Shown: positions 18,048-27,327, numbered from the stretch's first letter. The stretch is 64,000 bases of DNA from Streptomyces sp. NBC_00490 (GCF_036013645.1 NZ_CP107869.1:5146001-5210000); one strand, 5' to 3'. Notes: generated by a model from the letters alone, not told the origin. A program made the numbers and translations.

Positions 18048-19661
18048 TCACCGCCTCCGCCGTGCCGTACCGAAGACCGAGCGGCTGATCTCGCGGCCGA
18101 TCTGCGTCCCCAGGGAGCGGGCGAGGGACTTGAACACCCCGCTGCGAACGACCTGTTCGACCATGGAGGGGTCGTCCTCGGGCTCAGCCTTCCTGGACCC
18201 GGTGTTCTTGGAGGGGGTCTTCGCGGGCGGGGCCGTCATCTCGTCCGGCCCCTTCGCGCCGCGCGCCGCGGTCAGCTTCTCGTACGCCGACTCGCGATCC
18301 ACAGCCTGTGCATAGCGCCCGTGCAACGGCGAGGCCCGCACCGCCGCGTCGAGGGCGGCGCTGTCGACGGGGCCCATCAGGGACTCGGGCGCACGCAGAC
18401 GGGTCGCCGCGACGGGTGTCGGAGCACCCTTCTCGCTGAGCACCGTGACCACGGCCTCCCCCGTCCCCAGGCCGGTGAGCAGCTCCTCCAGGTCGTACGC
18501 CGAGTTGGGGAGGGTCTTCACCGTGGCCTTCAGGGCCTTCTGGTCATCCGGTGTGAAGGCCCGGAGCGCGTGCTGGACGCGGTTGCCGAGCTGGGCGAGG
18601 ACGTCGGCGGGTACGTCCTTCGGCGACTGCGTCACGAAGAAGACCCCGACCCCTTTCGAGCGAATCAGCCGGACGGTCTGCGTGATCGAGTCCAGGAACG
18701 CCTTCGAGGCGTCGTGGAAGAGCAGATGCGCCTCGTCGAAGAAGAAGACCAGCTTCGGCTTGTCCGCGTCCCCGACCTCGGGCAGATCGTGGAAGAGGTC
18801 GGCGAGCAGCCACATCAGGAACGTCGAGAACAGCTGCGGTTTGTCCTGTACGGCGGGCAGCTCGAGGACGGAGACCATGCCGCGCCCGTCCTGCGCCGTG
18901 CGCAGCAGCTCGTTCGTGTCGAACTCCGGCTCCCCGAAGAAGTCGCCCATGCCCTGCGCCTCGAAGGCGGTGAGGGAGCGCAGGATCACACCCGCCGTCG
19001 CCGTGGACAGCCCGCCGATGTTCTTCAGCTCGCTCCTGCCCTCGTCCGAGGTCAGGAAGGTGACCACCGCCCTGAGATCCTTGAGGTCGACCAGCTCCAG
19101 GCCCTTGGTGTCGGCGTAGTGGAAGATCAGGCCGAGCGACTGCTCCTGGGTCTGGTTGAGCCGGAGCACCTTGGACAGCAGCAGCGGGCCGAAGTCCGTG
19201 ACCGTCGCCCGCACGGGGATTCCGTGGCCGAGGCCGCCGAGGGCGTAGAACTCTGCCGGGAAGCCGGTCGCCGTCCACTCCTGGTGTACGTCCGCGGCGC
19301 GGGCCCGCACCTTGTCGTCGGCGGCTCCGGGCGCCGAAATCCCGGACACGTCGCCCTTGATGTCCGCGAGGAACACCGGCACACCCTGCGCCGAGAGCTG
19401 CTCGGCGATCAGCTGGAGCGTCTTGGTCTTGCCGGTGCCCGTCGCACCCGCCACGAGACCGTGCCGGTTCAGCATCGGCAGCGGGATCCTGACCTGCGCG
19501 TCCGGCAGACACACCCCGTCCCACAGGAGGGCGCCGAGATCGAGGGCGGGCCCGGTGAAGGCGTACCCGGAGGCGATCTCCAGGGCCTCCTTCGGAAGGG
19601 CCGGCGCACTGCCCGGGGCCTCGGGAGCGGCGGCCTGCGCCATGGTCTCGCTGTCACTCAT
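18048..19661 (-). CDS. HerA-like ATPase, DUF853 (YjgR) family
   Basis: 537-aa P-loop ATPase. The Walker A is GATGTGKTKTLQ, Walker B KLVFFFDEAHLLF, with SKGVGVFFVTQSPKDVPADV behind it, as in YjgR/DUF853 proteins. The Ser/Pro/Ala-rich N-terminus is variable. ATG 19661 (MSDSETM) is preferred by comparison with the family; ATG 19727 is an in-frame alternative. Predicted to pump or remodel DNA like HerA/FtsK, but the cellular role is unknown. The gene stands alone, divergent from the next. Confidence 0.87.
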   Translation of the reverse strand: MSDSETMAQAAAPEAPGSAPALPKEALEIASGYAFTGPALDLGALLWDGVCLPDAQVRIPLPMLNRHGLVAGATGTGKTKTLQLIAEQLSAQGVPVFLADIKGDVSGISAPGAADDKVRARAADVHQEWTATGFPAEFYALGGLGHGIPVRATVTDFGPLLLSKVLRLNQTQEQSLGLIFHYADTKGLELVDLKDLRAVVTFLTSDEGRSELKNIGGLSTATAGVILRSLTAFEAQGMGDFFGEPEFDTNELLRTAQDGRGMVSVLELPAVQDKPQLFSTFLMWLLADLFHDLPEVGDADKPKLVFFFDEAHLLFHDASKAFLDSITQTVRLIRSKGVGVFFVTQSPKDVPADVLAQLGNRVQHALRAFTPDDQKALKATVKTLPNSAYDLEELLTGLGTGEAVVTVLSEKGAPTPVAATRLRAPESLMGPVDSAALDAAVRASPLHGRYAQAVDRESAYEKLTAARGAKGPDEMTAPPAKTPSKNTGSRKAEPEDDPSMVEQVVRSGVFKSLARSLGTQIGREISRSVFGTARRRR

Positions 19662-19765
19662 CTCAGGCACCTGTTCCGGTTTGCCCCCGTTTAAGGCATC
19701 TTTTCCAGCATCACACTCCGTCGCCATGGCTGCGCCCGGAAGGTCTTGACCGGTAGGCTTTCCGT

Positions 19766-20062
19766 GTGATCTTCAAGCGCATCGGAAACGGCCGGCCGTA
19801 CCCCGACCATGGCCGGGAAAGCACCCGGCAGTGGGCGGACGTCGCGCCGCGCCCGGTCCGCCTCGATCAGCTCGTGACGACCAAGGGCCAGCTCGACCTG
19901 GAAACCCTGCTCGCCGAGGACTCCACGTTCTACGGCGACCTCTTCGCGCACGTCGTGAAGTGGCAGGGCGACCTGTATCTCGAGGACGGCCTCCACCGCG
20001 CGGTGCGGGCGGCGCTCCAGCAGCGCCAGGTGCTGCACGCGCGTGTGCTTGAGCTGGACTAA
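19766..20062 (+). CDS. Conserved Streptomyces protein, possibly VapB-type antitoxin-like
   Basis: 98-aa protein starting at GTG 19766 (MIFKRIGNGRPYPDHGRES). The second half VTTKGQLDLETLLAEDSTFY then VKWQGDLYLEDGLHRAVRAA is strongly conserved across streptomycetes as I recall it, and is sometimes annotated as a VapB family antitoxin. No VapC toxin (PIN domain) gene lies next to it, so a toxin-antitoxin role is doubtful. Confidence 0.65.
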   Translation: MIFKRIGNGRPYPDHGRESTRQWADVAPRPVRLDQLVTTKGQLDLETLLAEDSTFYGDLFAHVVKWQGDLYLEDGLHRAVRAALQQRQVLHARVLELD

Positions 20063-20161
20063 GCGGCGGACTTGTAAAGGGTTGGCCCTTTCGGGTTCTT
20101 CCGGCCCGAATCCAATGATCATTTAGTAGGCATCGCCGCCCGGGCGCACTACGCTGCGCCC

Positions 20162-20821
20162 ATGAGCATGCTGACTCCCCCAGGCATGGGCGGCAAGTAC
20201 CGGATCACGGGGGACAAGTACCCGCGCATGCGCCGTCCCCGGCGGCGGGGCAGACTCGTGGCCGCCCTGGTCGCCTCGGTCACCGCGCTCGGCCTGGTCG
20301 GCTGGGGCACCCTGCAGCTCATCGACGTCTTCACCGGCGGCGGCGACAAGGCCTCGGCAGCCGGCTCCAAGGCGGACTGTGGGACGAAGGCGTCCCCGTC
20401 GGCCTCGCCCTCGTCCTCGTCCTCGTCCTCCACCACGGCGTATCCCAAGCCCGCCCAGATCACCGTCAACGTCTTCAACGCCACCCCCCGTGCGGGGCTC
20501 GCCAAGAAGACCGCGGACGAGCTGAAGAAGCGCGGCTTCAAGATCGGCGACGTGGGCAACGCGAGCGCGGAGTTCGACAAGAAGGTCAAGGGCACGGGGC
20601 TGCTGCTCGGCCCCACGTCCGCCGTGAGCACGTCGTTGCCGGTCCTCGGCACGCAGCTCGCGGGCGCGGAGACCCGGGCGGACACCCGCAAGGGCACCGA
20701 CGTGGACCTGATCATCGGCACCGGCTTCAAGTCGCTGACAGCAAAGGCGACGGCGGCCAAGGCCCTGACCAGGCTGGGCGCACCCCAGCCGACGCCCACT
20801 TCTTCGAAGAACTCCTGCTGA
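20162..20821 (+). CDS. Membrane-anchored LytR_C domain protein
   Basis: 219-aa protein. It has a basic cytoplasmic N-terminus, one transmembrane helix (GRLVAALVASVTALGLVGWG), a Ser-rich linker (poly-Ser around residues 78-92), then a LytR C-terminal domain: ITVNVFNATPRAGLAKKTADELKKRGFKI with the conserved VNVxNATxxxGLA. Stand-alone LytR_C proteins accompany LytR-CpsA-Psr cell-wall ligases; no such ligase lies nearby. The gene is followed by the dispersed GC-rich repeat. Confidence 0.85.
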   Translation: MSMLTPPGMGGKYRITGDKYPRMRRPRRRGRLVAALVASVTALGLVGWGTLQLIDVFTGGGDKASAAGSKADCGTKASPSASPSSSSSSSTTAYPKPAQITVNVFNATPRAGLAKKTADELKKRGFKIGDVGNASAEFDKKVKGTGLLLGPTSAVSTSLPVLGTQLAGAETRADTRKGTDVDLIIGTGFKSLTAKATAAKALTRLGAPQPTPTSSKNSC

Positions 20822-20832
20822 AGAAACCCAAA

Positions 20833-20861
20833 GGGGCGCGGGGAACTGCGCGATCAGCCAC
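20833..20861 (+). repeat. Dispersed Streptomyces intergenic repeat, copy 1
   Basis: The sequence GGGGCGCGGGGAACTGCGCG followed by ATCAGCCAC matches, in reverse orientation, stretches at 27243-27272 and 31949-31978. This is a REP-like element frequent after genes in streptomycetes. It may act as a transcript end structure. Confidence 0.6.
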
Positions 20862-20912
20862 AAAAGGCCTGAAGTCGCGACGCCTCCGCACCCCTACGGC
20901 GAAATGGCGTCC

Positions 20913-21548
20913 TTACTCAGCGGCGCCGTAAAGACGATCGCCCGCGTCACCAAGGCCCGGCACGATGTACCCGTGCTCGTTCAGGTGGTCGTCGACCGCC
21001 GCCGTCACCACGGTGACCGGCGTGCCCGCGAGCTCCCGCTCCATGACCTCGACGCCCTCCGGCGCAGCGAGCAGCACGACGGCCGTCACATCGTCCGCAC
21101 CCCGCTTGATCAGCTCCCGGATCGCCGCGACCAGCGTGCCACCGGTGGCGAGCATCGGGTCGAGGACGTACACCTGACGCCCGGAGAGGTCCTCCGGCAT
21201 ACGTGTGGCGTAGGTGGACGCCTGGAGGGTCTCCTCGTCGCGCACCATGCCCATGAAGCCCACCTCGGCGCTCGGCAGCAGGCGGACCATGCCGTCGAGC
21301 ATGCCGAGGCCGGCGCGCAGGATCGGCACGACCAGGGGGCGCGGGTAGGAGAGCTTGACGCCGGTGGTGGTGGTGACCGGGGTCGTGATGTCGACCGCTT
21401 CGGTGCGCACGTCTCGCGTGGCCTCGTAGGCAAGCAGGGTGACCAGTTCGTCGGCCAGCCGACGGAAGGTCGCGGAGTCGGTGCGCTGGTCGCGCAGGGT
21501 GGTGAGCTTGTGAGCGACCAGAGGGTGGTCGACGACGTGGAGACGCAT
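20913..21548 (-). CDS. upp: Uracil phosphoribosyltransferase
   Basis: 211-aa enzyme converting uracil and PRPP to UMP (pyrimidine salvage). Signature pieces: [22 protein letters not shown], and the PRPP loop [13 protein letters not shown] (about residues 128-140). The C-terminal [14 protein letters not shown] is the uracil-binding region. ATG 21548 gives the normal Upp length; an in-frame extension of 42 codons upstream is Pro/Gly-rich and unlike the family. Confidence 0.96.
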   Translation of the reverse strand: MRLHVVDHPLVAHKLTTLRDQRTDSATFRRLADELVTLLAYEATRDVRTEAVDITTPVTTTTGVKLSYPRPLVVPILRAGLGMLDGMVRLLPSAEVGFMGMVRDEETLQASTYATRMPEDLSGRQVYVLDPMLATGGTLVAAIRELIKRGADDVTAVVLLAAPEGVEVMERELAGTPVTVVTAAVDDHLNEHGYIVPGLGDAGDRLYGAAE

Positions 21549-21689
21549 GTCCACAACATTAACCGGGCCCGTTGTCCCCGGCGTCCCGTGCGGCTTTCCC
21601 GGCCGGGGCAAACCGTGCTTCGGCCGTCCGCTGGCATCAAACCCCTCGTCGGAGGGAAAGTGGGAGAGACGCAACCGGGTGGTGAGCCT

Positions 21690-21860
21690 ATGCCGGACCA
21701 GGAGTCACAACAGGAGACCGATGCCGAGCGCCGTCGGCGCCGCGCCCAGTTCCTGCGCGATCTCGCCGAGGCCCGTGAGCTGCGCGACCGCGTCCAGCCC
21801 CGGCGCGCCAAGGCGGCCCGGCTGCGGCACGCGATGCGCATGCGCACCTTCCGCTGGTAG
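21690..21860 (+). CDS. Small Arg-rich protein, unknown
   Basis: 56 aa from ATG 21690 ([20 protein letters not shown]). A highly charged single-helix protein ending RMRTFRW. It is divergent from upp, in the place where streptomycetes carry a short basic ORF. No domain is recognised. Possibly nucleic-acid binding, from charge alone. Confidence 0.5.
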   Translation: MPDQESQQETDAERRRRRAQFLRDLAEARELRDRVQPRRAKAARLRHAMRMRTFRW

Positions 21861-22103
21861 GCCAACCGGCAGGCTGATCCGCCCTCTTCGGGCGCCCGCG
21901 TACGTCCCTGTCGCCCGGGCCGCGTACGATCCCGCTGGTGGACGATCAAAACGGGCGGACACAGGGTGCCGAAGACGTCCCCTGAACGCTCCGTTTCTGC
22001 CACGATTCCGAGTGGGCGGGGCTCGGAGCCAATGCCTCCCCGCCCATAGCCTCCGCCGGGGGGACCCCCAACCGGCACGCCTATGACCAGTGGGAGAGTC
22101 ACG

Positions 22104-22637
22104 GTGTACTTCGCCGCACTGCTCGCGCGCACCGAAGACGGGTGGGAAGCGAGCGACACAGAGCTCCTCGACAATGTGGAGACGCTGTCGGATCTGGCCG
22201 ACCTCGCCCGGGAAGCCGCGGCCGAGGACGACACGGTGCTCGTGCTGATCGAACAGGAGGACGTCTGGTTCGGCGTCGTCCGCATCGACGGCGAGGACGA
22301 CCCCCGTATCTACGTCTCGGACGCCGCCGCCGCTGCCCGCAGCAGTTACGGCGAGATCCTGCTCACCGACGAACTGCTCGGAAGGGAGCCCGAGGACGAC
22401 GAACCCGACCTGGACGCCCTCGATCTCGACGGCACCGAGGACGGTGAGGACGAGGACGGGGACGACGCCGAGAGCGTCGGCTCCGCCGAGGTCGTGCCGC
22501 ACGGCCCGGTCGGCGACCCCGGCGTCCTCGACGACCTGGGTGTCAGCGAGAAGGAGCTGAAGGCCCTGTCGACGGACGCGCTCACCGAGATCGCCGACTC
22601 CCTGGGCGCCTCGGAGGTCCTGGAGACCGTCCGCTGA
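22104..22637 (+). CDS. tRNA adenosine deaminase-associated protein
   Basis: 177-aa acidic protein of the actinobacterial family found directly upstream of tadA: VYFAALLARTEDGWEASDTE, DLADLAREAAAEDDTVLVL, DEDDPRIYVSDA-like segment, and a long Asp/Glu-rich stretch around residues 100-130. GTG 22104 is chosen because GGGAGAG lies upstream; ATG 22083 lacks a ribosome site. Its stop overlaps a possible CTG start of tadA. The function beyond genetic linkage to TadA is unknown. Confidence 0.85.
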   Translation: MYFAALLARTEDGWEASDTELLDNVETLSDLADLAREAAAEDDTVLVLIEQEDVWFGVVRIDGEDDPRIYVSDAAAAARSSYGEILLTDELLGREPEDDEPDLDALDLDGTEDGEDEDGDDAESVGSAEVVPHGPVGDPGVLDDLGVSEKELKALSTDALTEIADSLGASEVLETVR

Positions 22638-22693
22638 CCGGGGAGACCATCGAGGGCCCCCCGGACCCGGTACGCGACCGCTGGCGAGCCGCG

Positions 22694-23119
22694 ATGCGGC
22701 TCGCCCTGGACGAGGCCGGGCGGGCGGGTCCGGACGTACCGGTGGGGGCCGTCGTGCTGGCCCCGGACGGCACGACCGTGCTCGGGGCGGGGCACAACGA
22801 ACGCGAGGCGGTCGGCGACCCGACCGCCCACGCGGAGGTCCTGGCGATCCGCCGGGCGGCCGCGGAACTCGGGGAGTGGCGGCTGACCGGCTGCACGCTG
22901 GTCGTCACCCTGGAACCGTGCACGATGTGCGCGGGCGCGCTGGTGCAGTCCCGTGTGGACCGCGTCGTCTACGGCGCCCGCGACGACAAGGCCGGCGCGG
23001 CCGGCTCGCTCTGGGACGTCGTACGGGACCGGCGGCTCAACCACCGTCCCGAGGTGATCGAGGGCGTGCTCGCCGAGGAGTGCGCGCGGCTCCTCACGGA
23101 CTTCTTCCGGACCCGGTAA
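22694..23119 (+). CDS. tadA: tRNA(adenine34) deaminase
   Basis: The enzyme converts A34 to inosine in tRNA-Arg(ACG). Zinc ligands and proton shuttle are in PTAHAEVLA (H46, E48) and LEPCTMCAGAL (C76, C79); the C-terminus AGSLWDVVRD and LTDFFRTR is typical. From ATG 22694 it is 141 aa, which trims the first helix (DRWRAAMRLALDEA in full). The only way to include that helix is a CTG at 22634 that overlaps the upstream TGA and follows GGAG by eight bases (161 aa), so the true start may be non-canonical. Confidence 0.93.
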   Translation: MRLALDEAGRAGPDVPVGAVVLAPDGTTVLGAGHNEREAVGDPTAHAEVLAIRRAAAELGEWRLTGCTLVVTLEPCTMCAGALVQSRVDRVVYGARDDKAGAAGSLWDVVRDRRLNHRPEVIEGVLAEECARLLTDFFRTR

Positions 23120-23163
23120 TACCGATTTCAGAGCACGCCCCACCGTGTTGTAAGGTCTCTCTC

Positions 23164-23248
23164 GGTAGCGTGTCCGAGCGGCCGAAGGAGCTCGCCTCGA
23201 AAGCGAGTGTGGCGCAAGTCACCGAGGGTTCAAATCCCTCCGCTACCG
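23164..23248 (+). tRNA. tRNA-Ser(CGA)
   Basis: 85-nt cloverleaf. The acceptor GGTAGCG pairs with CGCTACC, the anticodon stem-loop is CTCGC-CTCGAAA-GCGAG with anticodon CGA, a long class II variable arm is present, and the T arm is GAGGGTTCAAATCCCTC. CCA is not encoded. Reads the Ser codon UCG. Confidence 0.96.
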
Positions 23249-23255
23249 CTTCTGA

Positions 23256-23282
23256 AGGGCCCCGTCGAGAGACGGGGCCCTT
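23256..23282 (+). terminator. Terminator after tRNA-Ser(CGA)
   Basis: AAGGGCCCCGTC and GACGGGGCCCTT form a 12-bp stem around the GAGA region, eight bases after the tRNA. Confidence 0.85.
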
Positions 23283-23423
23283 CGTGCGTGCCGCGAGGGC
23301 TCCAGGGGCCCTGCAAAGAGCCCGGAACCGCAGGTCGTCGGTCCTTAAATGTGATGTGCGGAAGTTACACTCGCGGCCGGCACAGGAGTCCCAACAGGCA
23401 CGACAGTCACGGGGGAGGCCGCG

Positions 23424-23600
23424 GTGGCGGTGAATTCGAAGAGGGCCGCTGTCTACATACTCGTGGTCTTCATTCTGTACGTGATCATCACGGACCCGGC
23501 CAAGGCGGCCGACTACGTCCAGATAGGGTTCGAGGGCATATCGGACGCCGCCAAGGCCATCGGTGACTTCTTCACCTGGCTCGCCGACGGGGCGCAGTAG
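23424..23600 (+). CDS. Small single-helix membrane protein
   Basis: 58 aa. GTG 23424 follows GGGGGAGG by about five bases; GTG 23430 is an alternative. MAVNSKRAAVYILVVFILYV is a transmembrane helix, followed by an amphipathic FEGISDAAKAIGDFFTWLADG tail. This short protein is a regular neighbour of the Dabb gene in streptomycetes as I recall. Function unknown. Confidence 0.7.
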   Translation: MAVNSKRAAVYILVVFILYVIITDPAKAADYVQIGFEGISDAAKAIGDFFTWLADGAQ

Positions 23601-23626
23601 CGGCTGATCGGAAGCTGGGAGCGCAC

Positions 23627-23920
23627 ATGATCCGCCACCTTGTCCTCTTCAAGCTCAACGAGGGCGTCGAGCGTGACGACCCGCGGGTCGTGAAGGGCGT
23701 CGAGGCCTTCCGCGCCCTCGACGGCAAGATCGAGGACATCCGCTTCTGGGAGCTGGGCTGGAACCTCAGCGACCGGCCCATCGCCTACGACTTCGCCATC
23801 AACTCGGGGTTCGAGGACGCCGACGCGCTGCGCCGGTACGTGGAGCACCCGGAGCACCAGGCGGGGGTGGCGCTCTGGAAGGAGTTCGCCACCTGGGTGA
23901 TCGCGGACTACGCGTACTGA
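23627..23920 (+). CDS. Dabb family (stress responsive A/B barrel) protein
   Basis: 97-aa protein. IRHLVLFKLNEGV at the N-terminus, DIRFWELGWNLSD in the middle, and YVEHPEHQAGVALWKEFATW near the end fit the dimeric alpha/beta barrel Dabb domain. Catalytic function is not known for most members. It has its own ribosome site and is followed by a strong terminator. Confidence 0.88.
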   Translation: MIRHLVLFKLNEGVERDDPRVVKGVEAFRALDGKIEDIRFWELGWNLSDRPIAYDFAINSGFEDADALRRYVEHPEHQAGVALWKEFATWVIADYAY

Positions 23921-23941
23921 GCTTCTCCCGCACCTCGTATG

Positions 23942-23966
23942 GCCCCTCGCCGGAACGGCGGGGGGC
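23942..23966 (+). terminator. Terminator after Dabb gene
   Basis: GCCCCTCGCCG and CGGCGGGGGGC pair over 11 positions (one G-T pair) with a three-base loop, followed by CTTTC. Confidence 0.8.
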
Positions 23967-24107
23967 TTTCACGCGTCTTGTGCCCCAACTCTTCACTCAA
24001 CACGGTGTTATGCGGTGCTTGCACACAGTGCACATGTCTTGTGATGCTATGACCGCTTTTGACGGATGAGTTGACAGATGTAGACCGATGAAGAGGTGGC
24101 GTTGACC

Positions 24108-24944
24108 GTGTCGGCCAGTACTGCGCCGCCCCAGGAAGAGGCGCCCGCCCAGACCCCGGCGCCCGCCGCCCCCCAGCGCAGCCGCGGCGCCGACACCCGG
24201 GCGCTCACCCAGGTGCTCTTCGCCCAGCTCAAGGAGGTCCAGCCGGGTACGCCGGAGCACAACCGGGTACGCGGGGCGCTCATCGAGGCCAACCTCCCGC
24301 TCGTGCGCTATGCCGCCGCCCGCTTCCGCTCCCGCAACGAGCCGATGGAGGACGTGATCCAGGTCGGCACGATCGGGCTCATCAACGCGATCGACCGCTT
24401 CGACCCGGAGCGGGGCGTGCAGTTCCCGACGTTCGCGATGCCGACCGTCATCGGCGAGATCAAACGGTACTTCCGTGACAACGTGCGCACCGTCCACGTG
24501 CCCCGCCGGCTCCACGAGCTGTGGGTGCAGGTCAACGGCGCCACCGAGGACCTGACGACCGCCTTCGGGCGCACCCCGACCACCGCCGAGATCGCCGAGC
24601 GGCTGCGCATCGGCGAGGACGAGGTGCTGTCCTGCATCGAGGCCGGGCGCTCGTACCACGCGACCTCCCTGGAGGCCGCCCAGGAGGGCGACGGCCTCCC
24701 CGGACTGCTGGACCGGCTCGGCTACGAGGACCCGGCGCTGGACGGCGTGGAGCACCGCGACCTCGTCCGGCATCTGCTGGTCCAACTGCCGGAGCGGGAA
24801 CAGCGAATCCTTCTGCTGCGCTACTACAGCAATCTCACCCAGTCGCAAATCAGCGCGGAACTCGGCGTCTCCCAGATGCATGTCTCGCGGCTACTCGCGC
24901 GTAGCTTCCAGCGGCTGCGATCTGCCAATCGGATCGATGCATAA
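24108..24944 (+). CDS. sigF: RNA polymerase sigma factor SigF
   Basis: 278-aa SigB/SigF/SigG-type sigma factor. An Ala/Pro-rich N-terminus precedes region 2 ([40 protein letters not shown]), region 3, and region 4 ([21 protein letters not shown]). Adjacent tandem paralogue SigN matches the S. coelicolor sigF-sigN arrangement; SigF there acts late in sporulation. GTG 24108 fits AAGAGG spacing; GTG 24096 is the longer alternative. No anti-sigma gene is adjacent. Confidence 0.88.
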   Translation: MSASTAPPQEEAPAQTPAPAAPQRSRGADTRALTQVLFAQLKEVQPGTPEHNRVRGALIEANLPLVRYAAARFRSRNEPMEDVIQVGTIGLINAIDRFDPERGVQFPTFAMPTVIGEIKRYFRDNVRTVHVPRRLHELWVQVNGATEDLTTAFGRTPTTAEIAERLRIGEDEVLSCIEAGRSYHATSLEAAQEGDGLPGLLDRLGYEDPALDGVEHRDLVRHLLVQLPEREQRILLLRYYSNLTQSQISAELGVSQMHVSRLLARSFQRLRSANRIDA

Positions 24945-25246
24945 GAGGCGCACGGGGGCGCGTTCCGGAACACCCCAGTTCGCAAGCAGGATCGAGGCGT
25001 AACCGGCACGAGCGAATCGCTCACCAGGCCCGTTCCCGACACTTCTGCGCCGAAAAACCGTCAGACCCCCTTTATCCAGGGCGGATTCACGTCTCAGGTG
25101 TCGACATGTCACTACAGCGTGTTGCCGACATGTGACATTCTTCCGGCAGAGCGTTTGCCGGAGCCCCGGCTCCGGTATTCAGGTGAAGGCTGACGTTCCT
25201 CGATGGAGCGTTCGCCGCGACCGTCCCGCGACCCAAAGGGGGTGGC
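24945..25246. promoter_or_regulatory. sigF-sigN intergenic region with CGACATGT repeats
   Basis: About 300 bp with no ORF of note. It holds two direct copies of CGACATGT at 25102-25109 and 25126-25133, 24 bp apart, each containing the palindrome ACATGT. They lie about 115-145 bp upstream of sigN, where its promoters and regulator sites would be expected. The binding protein is unknown. Confidence 0.4.
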
Positions 25247-26134
25247 ATGTCCGCAGACCAGGGCAGCTCGAAGGTGCTCACGCTCATCAAGAGCGAGGCT
25301 GCGCCCGCGCTCGACGACAACCCGGCTGTCGAGGCCGCCGTAGAGGCTCCGGCCCTGCCGGTGACCTCGGGTGCCCTCGACACCCGCACCCTGTCCCGCT
25401 CCCTCTTCCTGCGGCTCGCCGCCCTCGACGAGAACAGCCCCGAGCGTGTGTACGTCCGGGACACCCTCATCGAGCTCAACCTCCCACTGGTGCGCTACGC
25501 GGCGGCCCGCTTCCGCTCGCGCAACGAGCCGATGGAGGACATCGTCCAGGTCGGCACCATCGGCCTGATCAAGGCGATCGACCGCTTCGACTGCGAACGC
25601 GGCGTGGAGTTCCCGACCTTCGCGATGCCGACGGTCGTGGGCGAGATCAAACGGTTCTTCCGGGACACGTCCTGGTCGGTGCGCGTCCCGCGCCGGCTGC
25701 AGGAGCTGCGCCTGGCCCTCACCAAGGCCAGCGACGAGCTCTCGCAGAAGCTGGACCGCTCCCCGACCGTCGCCGAACTCGCCGTGGTGCTGGGCGTCTC
25801 GGAGGAGGACGTCGTCGACGGCCTCGCGGTCGGCAACGCCTACACGGCCTCCTCGCTGGACTCCCCGGCCCCGGAGGACGACGGCGGCGAGGGCTCCCTG
25901 GCCGACCGGCTCGGCTACGAGGACACGGCTCTCGAAGGTGTCGAGTACCGCGAGTCCCTCAAGCCCCTGCTCGCCAAACTCCCGCCCCGCGAGCGCCAGA
26001 TCATCATGCTGCGCTTCTTCGCCAACATGACCCAGTCGCAGATCGGCGAGGAGGTCGGCATCTCCCAGATGCACGTCTCCCGGTTGCTGACCCGGACGCT
26101 GGCGCAGCTGCGCGAGGGCCTGATCTCGGACTGA
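25247..26134 (+). CDS. sigN: RNA polymerase sigma factor SigN
   Basis: 295-aa SigB/F/G-type sigma factor, a close paralogue of the preceding SigF. Region 2 holds [21 protein letters not shown] and [19 protein letters not shown]; region 4 holds [21 protein letters not shown]. The N-terminal about 45 residues differ. In S. coelicolor SigN works in stress and aerial development and autoregulates. It starts at ATG 25247 behind AAAGGGGGTGGC, a strong G-rich ribosome site. Confidence 0.9.
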   Translation: MSADQGSSKVLTLIKSEAAPALDDNPAVEAAVEAPALPVTSGALDTRTLSRSLFLRLAALDENSPERVYVRDTLIELNLPLVRYAAARFRSRNEPMEDIVQVGTIGLIKAIDRFDCERGVEFPTFAMPTVVGEIKRFFRDTSWSVRVPRRLQELRLALTKASDELSQKLDRSPTVAELAVVLGVSEEDVVDGLAVGNAYTASSLDSPAPEDDGGEGSLADRLGYEDTALEGVEYRESLKPLLAKLPPRERQIIMLRFFANMTQSQIGEEVGISQMHVSRLLTRTLAQLREGLISD

Positions 26135-26202
26135 CGGTGCGGGACTGACGGAAGTCGCGCACGGGACTTCCTTACTGACGGAGTGTCAGCCACACTGGCG
26201 CG

Positions 26203-26949
26203 ATGCTCCGGGCGACGACATGGACACATGGCCGTCGGGGCGCCGCGATCGGCGCGTCGGCGGCCGTCGCCTGTCTGGGCGCGGTCCTGGCCGGCTGCGG
26301 GAGCGGCGCCGGGGACGGGTACGTCGCGGTCGGGGCCGCGGGTGGTACGAGGCCCACGGTGGCCGCCGGACCGACGGGCGGGGTGCGGGTCGTGCCGTTG
26401 GACGGGGCTCACGGGCCCGACGGGTCTGACGGGTCCGACTCACCGGGGACGGAGGGGAGTTCGGAGACAGGTGCTCCGGGCCGGTCCTCGGTGGCGGGCA
26501 CGCCGGGACGTCCGAAGACGCAGGGCGTCCCGGAGGCTTCGGGCACTCCGAGCGGCCCCGTCCCCTCGACCGAGGGGGCCACGCCCGGTCGTACGCCCAC
26601 GAGTTCACCGGCCGAGCCGAGCCCTACGACAACGGCGGCCACCCCCGCCGCCCTGACCGTGAGCGATCCGGTGCGGGAGGCCACCGATCAGCGCTGGTGC
26701 GAGAAAGTGACCCTGGTCCTGCGCAACTCCGGTGGCAGCGCTGTGCGTTCGGGCACCGTGACCTTCGGGACGCACATCATCGGCGCGCTCGGGGTCGACT
26801 GGGGGACCGTCGAGTCGACCGAGGCGCTTCCGGCGCCGATCGGGGCCGGGGCGCGCAAGGAGAAGACCTGGACGGTGTGCGTCGACGCGTGGCGGGTGCC
26901 GCTCGGGATGCACATCGAGACGCGGGACGTGTCCGTCCGGTGGGAGTAG
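26203..26949 (+). CDS. Secreted lipoprotein with Gly/Ser/Pro-rich linker
   Basis: 248 aa. A basic N-terminus and hydrophobic segment end in the lipobox AVLAGC. A low-complexity Gly/Asp/Ser/Pro-rich spacer covers residues about 50-150. The C-terminal about 95 residues form a globular domain (VREATDQRWCEKVTLVLRNS, WTVCVDAWRVPLGMHIETRD) with two Cys, likely an immunoglobulin-like fold. No named family. It sits directly after sigN. Confidence 0.75.
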   Translation: MLRATTWTHGRRGAAIGASAAVACLGAVLAGCGSGAGDGYVAVGAAGGTRPTVAAGPTGGVRVVPLDGAHGPDGSDGSDSPGTEGSSETGAPGRSSVAGTPGRPKTQGVPEASGTPSGPVPSTEGATPGRTPTSSPAEPSPTTTAATPAALTVSDPVREATDQRWCEKVTLVLRNSGGSAVRSGTVTFGTHIIGALGVDWGTVESTEALPAPIGAGARKEKTWTVCVDAWRVPLGMHIETRDVSVRWE

Positions 26950-26958
26950 CCCCGCCGG

Positions 26959-27153
26959 TCAGCTGAGCGCCAGCCAGGCCACCGCCGCGACGATCGCCAC
27001 GGCGACGACGACGCCGATGATCAGGCCGATGCGGGGGCCGGCGGCGGCCGCCGTCTGCTGCGGGCCCTGCGGGGCCTCGTCGACGAAGGCGCGGAACATC
27101 TGGGTGTTGCCGGCGGGGTCGTGGTTGCCCTGGGGGTTCTGGGTGTTGGCCAT
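26959..27153 (-). CDS. Small C-tail-anchored membrane protein
   Basis: 64 aa from ATG 27153 (MANTQNPQGNHDPAGNTQMF). A hydrophilic Gln/Pro-rich N-terminus is followed by one C-terminal transmembrane helix (IGLIIGVVVAVAIVAAVAWL). Family unknown; it is convergent with the lipoprotein gene, ten bases apart. Confidence 0.65.
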   Translation of the reverse strand: MANTQNPQGNHDPAGNTQMFRAFVDEAPQGPQQTAAAAGPRIGLIIGVVVAVAIVAAVAWLALS

Positions 27154-27242
27154 GCCCCGAGACACTAGCGAATCCGCGGGGGGTGCCCAAGTGCGGGGCC
27201 GCGCCGTGAGGGTGTGGGGTTGTTGCCGGGTGCGGCGCCTTC

Positions 27243-27272
27243 GTGGCTGGTCGCGCAGTTCTCCGCGCCCCT
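27243..27272 (-). repeat. Dispersed Streptomyces intergenic repeat, copy 2
   Basis: GTGGCTGGTCGCGCAGTTCT continued by CCGCGCCCCT is the reverse complement of copy 1 with one change. Confidence 0.6.
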
Positions 27273-27327
27273 GAGGTGGGTGCGGTGGCCCCTACTCGGT
27301 CGTCACCTGCCTGTTTACGCTCGCAAT

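Noticed and set aside
19766..20062. Toxin-antitoxin module at the VapB-like gene
   Set aside because: No adjacent PIN-domain toxin; neighbours are a HerA-like ATPase and a LytR_C protein.
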